Shown here in pieces: positions 9,445 to 21,400 of a DNA stretch of 64,000 nucleotides (the first letter of the stretch is position 1; each line of letters begins with the position of its first letter). The DNA lies in assembly GCA_963922205.1 (NCBI GenBank), contig CAWUHX010000156.1, positions 62,001 to 126,000 on the forward strand, in the 5' to 3' direction. The notes below the pieces were generated by a model. The model was not told the DNA's origin, made no database searches, and saw only the letters and a list, made by a program, of their open reading frames with translations. The translations under genes were made by a program, and so were the position numbers. The stretch comes from Romanomermis culicivorax. Its lineage: Eukaryota > Nematoda > Enoplea > Mermithida > Mermithidae.

Positions 9445-12400
9445 ATGTCTTCATCCAGTAGTTCAACTAAATTAGCGGTAAGTGTAATGTGACCACGCCA
9501 AACCGCACATTAAAACATAAACACTGTTTTTCTACTCATCAGGACACTAGGCTGCAAATTCGTTTGGGTTTAGATTCGCCCGTATTCCAAATAACGCCGG
9601 AAATCGAATCTTTCACTTTTGAAGGTAAGGAGGCGGTAGGGAAACAGATCGTCGTCATTTTGGCCTGAGTTGGTTTTTGGCTACACTTTACAAATAGTCT
9701 CGAAATTGTTACAAAAAGAAAACATGTAGATCTCGTATCGAACAGATTTACACTACTTCAATAAATTAGAATCATGATAAATAAATTTTGCGTTTTGGAA
9801 TAAAAGAGGTTGGATTTCGAATTTAGTATAAAATTTAATGTTACGAACCATGTTTTTCCCTATACTTTTATCCGTGTAAAACGTTTTTAAATTTTGGCGG
9901 AATACTTTCTAGCAAAACGAGGTCCAAAACTCAACAAAATGCATAATTTTTCGATAGCTTATCACCTGCAATTAACAATACAGATGAAAAAAAAGCAGTG
10001 GAAAGCAAGTTCAAGCCAAATTATGCAAGTTTTTTAGTGATGAAAAATATGCAAATTGTTTACAAATTTTTTACAAGAATTATCTGCTCCGCTAAATCAC
10101 AAACTAGCATAGCCTAAGCCTAAGCCTAAGTCTAATATTAAGCTCAAGTCTTAGCCTAAGCCTAAGCCTGGGCTTGAGCCAGTCTATCAATCTTTGGCAG
10201 CATTTCACGCCCTCAGGATTCGTTTTTGCTGACTCAGCTTAGAGGTGAAAATGATCGGCATAATTTTCTGAACAGGCCTCCTATACCTTTGCGTTGCCTA
10301 TACCTCAAATATGTATAACCTTACACGTTAAAAAATAAGTTGGAAAAAATTCAGGGATCGCCGAAGTGCATAAGCGCCGAAAAATCTGCTGCAAAATGAT
10401 GTTTAGAATCGTGATATTTCTGCAAATTTATACTTTTGAACAGCGGACTTTTCACTGCTCAGAATACTTTGAATCACGTTTCAGTTACCTTGTCCGGACC
10501 CGTGATATTCTTCTGAAGATCAAGGCAATCAGGTTTACACTAAATTTTCCAGTTAAATACTGTGCTTTACATTAACTGCTTTATTCGAAAATTGAAAATG
10601 GAGAAATGATTTAAATTTAAAAATACTGTTGCTGACTGCTTTTACATTTATTGTACTATATTAGAATTGTAAAACATTTTCTCACGGGAAATATCTGTTT
10701 TCAATTTTACACTTAAGGGTATATCCAAAAGTTTTGAAACTGCATCTGCCATTTTTGTAATAATGAAAATCACGACTTAAATTTTTTTGTTTTGTAAAGT
10801 AACATCTTGTTTACACAGTGATAAAGGTTCGTTTTTCTACACCAAATACTTTTGTGTGACTTCGTGTTTTCAAAACCCTACTTTTTGAATGATGGAAAAT
10901 TCTAAATTTGAAATTCGGGCCAACATCAAGTTTTTAGTTAAACTTAGTTCGAATTCAACCGCCATCATTGAAGCTTTGCAGAAAGTTTACGGGGACAAGG
11001 CCCCTTCCAGAGCCAAAACATTTCTTGGATCAATAAATTTAATGCGGGTCAGGAAAAAATTGGTGATGAGGATTGGACTGGTCGCCCAGCAACTGCATTC
11101 AATGACGAAAACGTCAATGCTGTCTAAGCTGTGATTGAACAAGATCGTCGGGCATCCATTCAGACGATAGCCAAAGAAGTCGACCTTCCATACATCTCAG
11201 TTCAAAGAATTCTGGTTGGTCAGCTGGGACCTAGCAAACTTTTAGCTCGTTGGGTTTATTGTTGGTTTCACCCATTCATTGCACAATGAGACTGGATCCG
11301 TCCATTGAATTTTTGAACCGAATCAATTCAGATGAAACCAAGTTTTATTCACGAATTGTAACTGATGATGAAACCTGGATTCACCAATATGTTCCTGAAT
11401 CTAAACAACAGTCCAAACAATGGCTCCCATCTGGATCAAGTGGCCCAATCAAGGCTGAAAGATCAACCAAATAGGTCATGGCCACAATTTTTTGGGATCC
11501 AGAGGGGGTCATTCAGGTTGAATTTCTCGAGGCTCGGAGGACAGTAACAGGAAGCTATTATGAAGAAGTGCTCCGAAAGTTACGCTCTGCTTTGGTCAAA
11601 AAACGACCTGGAATGTTGCATCATCGAATCTTGTTTCATCATGACAATGTACCAGCTTATTCATGTAAGATTGTAAAAGCTGTCCAAAGTTGAAAAAACA
11701 CTTGAAGGAAATTCGCTGGGAATCAATTTCTGATGTGAAACGTGCTGTTTTGGCATGGCTTTCTAAAAACGAGCGTCTGTTTTGTTTTTGTTTTTTATAG
11801 AAATGTGTTTTTTATAGAAATGGCTAAGAGCGTTGGAAACACCGCATGCAGAAGTGTTTTGAATTGGGGGTAGTAACTAAGTTGAGAAATAAAAGTTTGT
11901 TCGTTGCTTTTGTAGTTTTTACCGGACCAGTCTCAAAACCTTTGGATATACACTTATTTCGTTTTTCATACTTGTTGTTTTAATTCATGTAAAGTAAACA
12001 TATTTTTTTTAGCAATGGCACTTATCCTAATCCCATTTTTCTTAGACATCCAAGAGCAGTGTAGAACGTTGAAACGGGCCCATATCACCAAAGAAAAACG
12101 TTACATAGCCCAAGCGCTGCGCGTCTTGCCGCTGGTCAGGCGTCGTTTGACGGCTAACGTGGTGTGCCGTTTGGTCAATTATTACTTCGTCGGGCCCGAC
12201 GTCGCCCGTCGACGCCGCAAATTGTTGGCCTACGTGCAAAAGACGTCAAAAACGTCTGCTTCGTGCGCTAGCGTAAGAAAATTTGCATAATAGTAATATA
12301 CCAGTTTACACTCGCTTTTCTAATTCTGGAATCGGAATCGATATGGTCATTTTTAAAATTAAATAAGCTTGAGCATACGTTAGAGAGAAGGTTTCGCTTT

Positions 12401-15400
12401 TTAATCTTCGAAATATATTGTATATCGATATAGTTTATACCGAATATTTTACTGTACTGAAATCTGATCAGTAGTAATCAGACCCGTAGCCAGGGGGCAG
12501 CACGATCTTGGCCATGGTGGCCACGACCAATAAGATTGCGCCACAAAAAATTGACGTTGAATATGATTGGTTGCACGTCACGGTGTACTGAAATTTGATT
12601 GGTTATTGCCGCCGTGGCATTTGATTTATCTGTATTGTAAACTTTAATTATGCGCTGTAAATACTCATTGCAGGAATCTTCACATTCCCAGATCGTCGCT
12701 AAAGAACGCCGACCGAACAAAAAAGCGAAACGAGCCCCAACGACCTACTCCATATTACCGGAAATCGAAACTTATCTGCATTTATTGGTGGTCATTTATC
12801 TATTTCAAGAAAATCGTTTGGGCCACGTTCGAGTGAGAAAGAGTATTGTTTCTGATTTTTCAGATATTTAAATATGAATTCACCAGAATATGCGACTTCG
12901 AAAGTTTTTATACAATAAGTTCGTTTTTTCATAGGTCTTAAAAATATGCTAGATCCCCAAATCCCTTATTGCTTTAAAAGTTTATGGCACTCAATTTCTT
13001 TCCGCTGTACTTCAGGCTATAAAGTGCTGCGAATCGTTGATGAAAATGTTAGAGTTACATAATCTTCGATTATTAGACCTTTTGGCGGCTAAAGTTTATT
13101 ATTTCTATTGTTTGATGCACGAAAGAATTGGAAAATTATCATCATGTTGCAAGTGAGTCTCTTAGAAAATTCGGAAGTATGTTTTCATATTTTTATGCGC
13201 CTTCTCCTATCTACTGTAACCAGGTTATTTATATTGAGTATTCTTTTCGTTTTATGATTTCAATTTCCGTCAGCAAATCAAGTCATTAGTAAAGAATTAA
13301 GCTGATTAGCATATTTCTGTGTAAATATTTTACAACTTTACGTAATCTTTTCGGGGTTCGCTTTTCTGGCTCTTTGTAGAATATATTTTTTGACAAGATT
13401 CATAGATTTCTATAGTCTGCTTTTCTTGAAACGCTTCAAATGAAAATTTCATGTTTTACGGTTTTCATTTTCTAGACCATGTCATATAGGACTGGAAATT
13501 TGTTCCAACTAACTCTCGACATGTTTTAGGGGAAGGGTCTTACTGTAAAAACTCTTTGCTAACGATTTGCGTGACATTACTGATTTTTATCGTTATTCAA
13601 CAAGCATTATATAAAACAGATTAGTTCCGGAAAAGAGCTTATGACGATCTTGGGGGGGGGGGAGGGCTCGCCGACATTTTCCGACTACCAGCAATAAAAT
13701 AATTAAAAACGACCCATTAGTACGCACAGTATACCTGAGAACAATAGCGACCTAGTATGCAGCGCAGGTTGAACCCTTGCTCCAGATATATGAACAAAGG
13801 AGCAAAGCTCGTTGTTCTTATGACTAGTTGATAAGAAGCGTGCCACAAAACTTTTCCAATTTAAGTCCAAATGTTTTTGTTCCAATTTCATTGATTTTAT
13901 CCTGTAATTTCATGCAAGAATAATATAAAATGTACAGGATATCACGTAAAATTCATATTTTAATTCTAAACCAGTCAAACAGAAGAGAAGAGTAAGTTAA
14001 ACATAAAAATTAAACAATGCACTCAGAATTCAACAGAAGCTGTCTCATTGTATATTTTTGCTTTGCTTATACATAAAGAAATACAAACTTCCATTAAACA
14101 TGTCTTTAACCTACAGGTCTTACCCTCACTCATAAAAGAAGTAGTCTGTTACAAAATGATCGTTGTTATCACCGATGGAGTTTTTGCAAAGCATTGCTCG
14201 TTTAAAATCGTTTTCAACTGTCACAACAGTGCACCAGTTTTTGATTGCTAATAATTTAATCAATAGCATCAAAATTTGTGACGCATGTGGAAATTATTGT
14301 CATATTGAGAGCGACGGGAGGCGAAATTCTGAGGCCATGTGGCGATGCAGTAACCATCAATGTCGAAAATGATACTCTTTACGTCACGGTTCATTTGTTT
14401 TACAATTTGATACACCCTTGCCAAAATTTTGGAAGTTGTTGTTGCCTGGTTGCTCAAATACACCACCAATACCATTGTGCGGGAAACTGAACTTTGTAGG
14501 GACACTGTTATTTCAATTTTAAATGAACTGTAGAACCTTATTCAAGTGTGGCTTGAGGAAAATGGGTGCAAGATCGACAGTCTTGGTCACATTGTAGAAA
14601 TTGATGAATCTGCATTCCGAAAACAGAAGTACAACAGGGGTCGATTAAGGCGTATGATGTGTGTGGTTGGAGGAATCGATTGACAAACAAAGAAAGCTTT
14701 TTTTTGTTAGAGTACAGGATAGAACCCCCCAAACTCTTCACCAAGTTATAATTGACAACGTCAAACCAGGATCGATTATTAAAATGGATTGTTGGAAAGT
14801 TTACAACTTAACTGGACTAAATTATACGCATCACACAGTAAACCATTCTAGACATTTTGTTGATCCAAGAAATCGGAAAACTCGTACACAACATTGAATG
14901 CCAGTGGTCGAAAGGTAAACGTGATCTTCGCCATAAAATAGGACGAATGAACACTAGCACTTATGAAAGTTATCTGGTGGAATGGACATGGCGAAGCAAA
15001 TTGAATGGTAACATGGAAGATTTGCTTGCTGATTTTTGTTTAGCAGCCTCAAATTTGTATAATACTCAGTAGCATAACAGTTTATATTTTTTCATGACAT
15101 ATTTTTTGACACGTATTTTTAAGCATTTCATAGACAAATCATTTTACATTTTAAAAATTGTAAGCTTCTGTAAATACAAGCATTATGTATGTAGGCTGTA
15201 CAGCATCTTATTTGAAGTTTCGGAGAAATAAATTTTTTCATGAAAACCTCTTGTTTCATGTCAGTTCATACGCCACTAGTGTTGAATCATATGTTCTAGC
15301 CTGAAATTTCGTGACAAATTCATTGAAATTGGAACTAAAACATTTGGACTTGAATTGTTAAAGTTTTGCTGCACTCTTCTTATCAACTAGTCATAAAAAC

Positions 15401-18400
15401 AACGAGCTTTGGCCCTTTGTTCATATATTTGGAGCAAGCTTCAACCAACCTGCGCCGCAATACTAGGTAGCTATTGTTCTCATGTATACTGTACGTACTA
15501 ATGGGTCGCCTTTAATTCTTTTATTGTTTCTTGTCAACGATGTGTTTGACAAAGTTTTCCTATCAAGATTTTCGATGATTAAACACTGATGCAAATTTCC
15601 TTAATTAAACATGGATTTAAACTTCAGCATTAAATACAAAGCTTTATAACTGATTTATTATGCTTACTGCAGACGAGTGTTTCCGTTTTGAAGCATACTG
15701 TAATAACGGTATAACTGTAGTATGTCTCCACATTTCAATTTTTTCGTTTCTAAGATGAAACATATACTGATATTTAGTGGTATAGGTCATTTTTTTGCGC
15801 TGATCACGAAAATGAGATCCATTTTTAGTTTTGACGAAAATTTCTGATGCAAACAGGGTGTTCTTTTTGTAATTGCTATGCTGCTTTTACTCACAAATTT
15901 GGTGTCTGCTGCTTGTTTTACAAATGTGGTTCCTAAGCACAAGATGTTATTTGATCAATATCCGGTGCCAGCGTTTCCAAACGTTATTGTCTTTTTTGTT
16001 ACCTACCTAATGTTGCCTGCTATTATAGTCTGTTTTTCTTGAAATGCTTCTAAATAATACGAATGGAAAGCAAGTAGTATTTCACATTTTCATGATTTTC
16101 TGACGAACAATATGCCATATAATTCCGGAAATTTCTGAGCATACTGAGCTCACCTTTAGCAATTTTTCGAGTGAAAAATTTTACGGTAAAAGCTCTATGT
16201 AAACGATTTTGGCGACAGTACTGATTTGTGTCACTTTTCCTTTTGGAAGCATTTTATAAAAAACAGACTATAGTTATTGCTATAAAAACGTATTGTGTAT
16301 GGACATCGTAAAACATAAGGAACACCCTGTTTGCATCAGAATTTTTTGTCAAAACTAAAAATGGATCTCATTTTCGTGATCAGCGCAAAAAATGACCTAT
16401 ATAACAAAAAAATCCAGTTGAAATGTGGACGCGCAGAAATAATAAAACACGCAGAAATTATAAAACGTAAAAATTGAAATGTGGAGACATACTACAGTTA
16501 TACCTGTAATAACTTTACTTATCCTGTAAATTCAGAAAAAGCTATTAAATTTGTAAGTCTGGAAATTGTGTACTTGCGAAAATCAAAATCATGCAATGTT
16601 TCGAATTTAAATTTCGTATGATTTTTCGAGAATGTGATCTGTTTTTCACGAAAAATTTGATCTCGCCAATTTATAGGGTCCCTAGATGTCACCATAAATT
16701 ATGTTCCTTGTGAACTGATCAATATGTGCTTTATTCAGATATTTAGACAAACGTTTACTAGTCGCTAAACTACACCACCACGATGATACTCACGCCACTT
16801 TGACTAATTGCCTTTTACGACTGTACATTGTGGAAAAATCTTTTGATTTGGCATCTACGTTGATTGAAGACGATAAAAGGTGCCCTTTTCCTCCAGAAGC
16901 TGATGTTTATCAATGGGCTCGATTCCATTATTATACCGGTGAGAGGTGACCTGATTTGGGTGCCTTTTTGCGCTTCCTTTCTATTTTTGTTGCTTTATTT
17001 AATCTTGCTGTTCTTCTGATTGTCCTTTCTTCCTCTTTTTTTCCTCCATATGAAATTTTAGTACTTATTTTTTTTCTGGAATTTGCTTGAATATTCTAGG
17101 ACCTGAATTTCTGGAAATGCTAGTAAATAATAACACAGTGAAGAGCGAGTATTTTGCGATTTTCTTCTCTAAATTATATGCCACGTATGATTGAAAATTT
17201 GTAAGCATACTAGTCTTCAACAATTTTTTGAATAAAATTTCTACTGTGAAAGCTTTATATGTGAATGGTTTTGACGACAGTGCTAATTTATTCATTTTTC
17301 CATTTTCGAGAAGAACAGGTCATAGTTTTTCATTACATATATTTTTTGGTTGTAGTACATTATGTCAAAGTGAAATCCTATGAACCATGCGCAAGTGTGC
17401 CAACGTTTGATGCAAAGCTAAAAAACTGTTTATCCTTATAACATGACAAAATTTCGTGTAAATCTTTGGAAGCTTAATTTTAACCAGTGAAAAACGGGCT
17501 TTCAATGTCAATTTCCCTAGAATTTCAATCTTTTGTCTGATTTTTTGCAGGCCTTGTTAGAGCCACCCAACGCAGGTACGATGAAGCTCGTCAAGCTTTG
17601 ATTTCAGCTTTGAAAAAGGCTCCTCTTCTAGTAGCCGAAGGTTTTCGATATTCGGTAATATTTGCTAATCAAAGCTTAAAATTTATGCAAATTGAATGTT
17701 TTCTCTTTTTCGCGCGGTATGCAGATCGTCGTCGTTTTAATTTGTGTCGAACTTTTACTCGGCCATTTACCCGATCGATTGATTTATCGAGAATATGCAT
17801 CGTCGAATGTCGTCGAACCGTACTTGAAACTTGCTCAAGGTATACAGGATGTTTCTTCAAAAGAATATTAAATAAAGGCGATGTGACAATATATACCGGC
17901 GAGGTGTCGGAGGAATCCAAGGCCGAAGTTTGTCAACTATCTTACGATTAAGATATGTGGCCCACATTTTTTGGATGAAAAAGGGCTGTCAGATATTAAT
18001 TTTTATGGCAGGGAACTGCGATGGCGACCCCCGTCATTAAATACGATTTTTTTTGCATTTCTAAACCACAAGGAATTTTTGAGCTAATTTTCCGGCTTTT
18101 GAGGCGAAAATTTCTAAGTTTTTTTCCCTCGATGACCTCTCCCTAAATTTTGGGCTGCACATGACATCACCCCGTTAACTCATAGAATTTTCGTGTTTCG
18201 TTACATCGTGTAGAAGGAATGTATGTACGAAAAAGTCAGGCATGCAGACTGCGCGCCCTACCAAAAAGTATTTCCTTATGTCAAAATAAGTAAAATTAAT
18301 GAACACTATCACACCAAATTATTGGCTAAAACATCGCATTTACGTGTTCAAGATTTGAAATTAATATTTGAAAACTCTCGCTTCGGATGACGTCGACGAT

Positions 18401-21400
18401 CCCCAAAACTGCCGAAGTTTAATTAAGCTTACGTAGACCTTTTTAGTCATAAAATTTCTTCAAGGTTATTTATTGAGTATGCTCACAAATGTACATTACT
18501 ATGGTTCAGCAGAAAATCATAAAAATATGAAATTGTAGTTGCTTTCAGTTTGTATCATTTAGGAGCATTTAAAGGAAAATAAACTTGGTTTCCTAATTGA
18601 ACTTGAAAAAGGCGTAGAACCTACAAATGTTTCCTCGAACATTCTGTATTGACAAAAAATACTAGTTTCACGAAGATTCAAAAACTATGGCCATTGCACA
18701 AATTCACGTTATGTTCGTGCACTCCTAGATTCGGTAGTTAACTAGAGTAATATTACACAAGCTAATTTTTTTCTGCAGGCCTCGTTTACATAATTTTAGT
18801 AAAGAATGAAAACACCCAATTTCATCAACCACTGAATCATAATGGCAAAACAAGCATTTAATAATGATTTCGAAAACTGCACTAATTTTCATATGTGACT
18901 GTTCTCCATTCATTTTAAAATGATCGATACAGGGGTTGCATGGGACTAAATTGAACATCGAAAAAAAGTAGTAAGCTTATTACTGTTATCGGTGGACAAG
19001 ATTTATCTTTAGTGAGCAGCAAATGAGCAGCTGAAAATCTTCAATAATCTGGTGAAGTGGCCATTCGTGAGTGGCGCTCATGTGTCGACACAGTTCTATC
19101 CAAATCAACAGTTGATATAAACATGACGTTTTCCTAATGACATTGGCTTTCATCTTGTCATGAATAAATTCAGCGTTTTTCTACAGTATAAAGTTTCCCC
19201 ATCAATCCAGCCTACTTTTTTGGTACTTCGCTGCGTCTGGCATTTTAAATCTAATATTCCACAATCATCTACCTCTATTAGCTTATGCAACGCGCAATTA
19301 TGTAATTCGGTGAAGTTTGAAATGTAATGACTCCCCTGCAGACATGCACGGCAAGAATTCTCCAGGTTGGAGGGTCCATGGACTTTTTTCCAGGGGGGTA
19401 GGGTGGCTGGGTGAGCAAAAAAACAAAAAAAAGTTCTGCAAGCCGGTTTTTCATACAAAATATGCACAAAAAACATCAAAAAAGCTGTCTCAGAAAAAGT
19501 TCAGGGGGGTGTTTGACGATTTTTTTCGGCCAGGTGGGGTGGTCAGGGTCTCAGGTATGGGGGCTTAGCCCCTCCCCTACCCCCCCCCCTATGTGCATGT
19601 ACCTGGAGTGTAAAGCTATTCTCCCGTCATATGACGTACTCTTTTGATATTGAGGACAGACGCAACTACAACCAGAAAAGTAGGTTGGATGACGCGGGGA
19701 GGCTAAATAATGGAAAACCCGTCGTGCTTATCAACTTTTGATTTAGATACAGCCAGACAGTGACGTCTCGGTGGCGCCATTTCGGCGCCAAACTTTTTTC
19801 TTTTATTCAATTTTCCCCCGTTTTCTTCACTTTTCTTCTTCTTTTACCTCATTCCTTCTGTATCTTATGTTTTTGCTTGTATTTTTTGCTGTCGGAAAAC
19901 GACAGCAAAAACTTTAAAATGAGTCCATGTTTATAATTTGTTTTGCTTGATATTTTTTTCTGCATGGAAATAAAAGCTTTACCTATAGTCCGTTTTTTAT
20001 AAAATGCTTGTAAAGTGAAAATCGACAAAAATTAGCACAGTCATTGATATCGTTTACACAAACGTTTGGCTTTGATATTTTTTAATCAAAAAATAGCTAA
20101 AGGTTAGTTGAGTATGCTCACAAGTTTCAGCGATATGTGACATACGGTTTAGCTGAAAATAAGTCTGAAATAGTACTTGCTTCCCACTGTCATAATTTGA
20201 AAGCATTTTAAGAAAAAAGACTATAATTAGCTGTTTTTATTTGTTTCAATTTATGCGTGTGATTTCTGTAACATCAATTTGACATTTCCAGTTAAAAAAA
20301 CGTCATTTTCTTTTTCTGCAACCATTTTTTATTTTTGCAACTCTTTTCTCTTGTTAGGAGTGCATTTTATTTTTTCTTTATTTACGCTTTTACACAAATA
20401 CTAAAACCTCAAAACGCGGCTGAGGAAGTAATGCTGATCTTGTATTATTTTGTTATATGAAGTTATATAATGTCAGGGGCCAAAATGGCGGCGCCGTACT
20501 ACTCTAGACCGAAATAAAACTATGTTTGGCATTTGAGTGTTATTCCTAAAATATTGATTCAAGTAGTAAGGTTTACGGTTTACTTTCATGGGTTCGCTGC
20601 ATTGATCATTTTAAAATTAATGGAGCATAGCTACGTTGTTATTCTGTTTGATAATTCTTGGATCAATAATAGGGGCAAGTTCTTATTGTTTTACACATTT
20701 ACGCAAATTTCCGTGTTTGCACTGTCTTTTCTCCAGCACTGTTGCATGTGCGAATTCTCTGGTTCTTCACTTGGCCTCACATCACGAACAGGCAGTGAAG
20801 CGCCGGGAAGGTCACAAGTTAGTCACTCTCCTAGAACCCGCCTGAAGGCGGGCAACGAAAAATTGATGTTTACTCATAAGCGCCCCTCTGCACGGATATC
20901 TTTAGTAAAAGGCGAAAGATATTCGCGGTATGCAGAGGAACCAGAGCTAAATCGGTGGATGAATTATAATCTCCATATTGTCAGATGAAACATAAAATCT
21001 ACGGGTTTGTCAAGGATACGCGTAGTACTAAAAATAGCATCAGAAAATAATCATCACTGTCGATAACATCATTTCCCTTTTACGGTATCGTTTCAGCGAC
21101 TGTATGGTTGTATCCCCATTCCCCGACCATCCTTTTCCCATGACTATCCCTTATCCCCGACCAATGCTTTAAATTCGCAATTCCCTGAGCACTGTGAAGT
21201 TTCTCGGACGACTCGATTTTTTTAACGATCCTGATTCCCCGAGCATTGACATTTATGGCACATTTTTTGTTTAAAATTTCTCAATCAAGAAAGCAATTAC
21301 ATACAGGGTGTTTCATGAAAAGAGATGCACATTGTTATTTCTTTGCAGAGTAAATCAGAATTTAAAATTTTGATAGCTTCAACAGATAACCTTTTGCATA

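Noticed and set aside
17598-17951. 117-codon frame reading across PSMD3 exons 7 and 8
   Set aside because: It reads through an intron. The true protein leaves this frame at the donor at 17655 and resumes in another frame at 17725.
20533-20988. 151-codon open frame in PSMD3 intron 8
   Set aside because: No recognisable domain, mixed hydrophobic then basic composition, no splice support; it runs through non-coding hairpin sequence.
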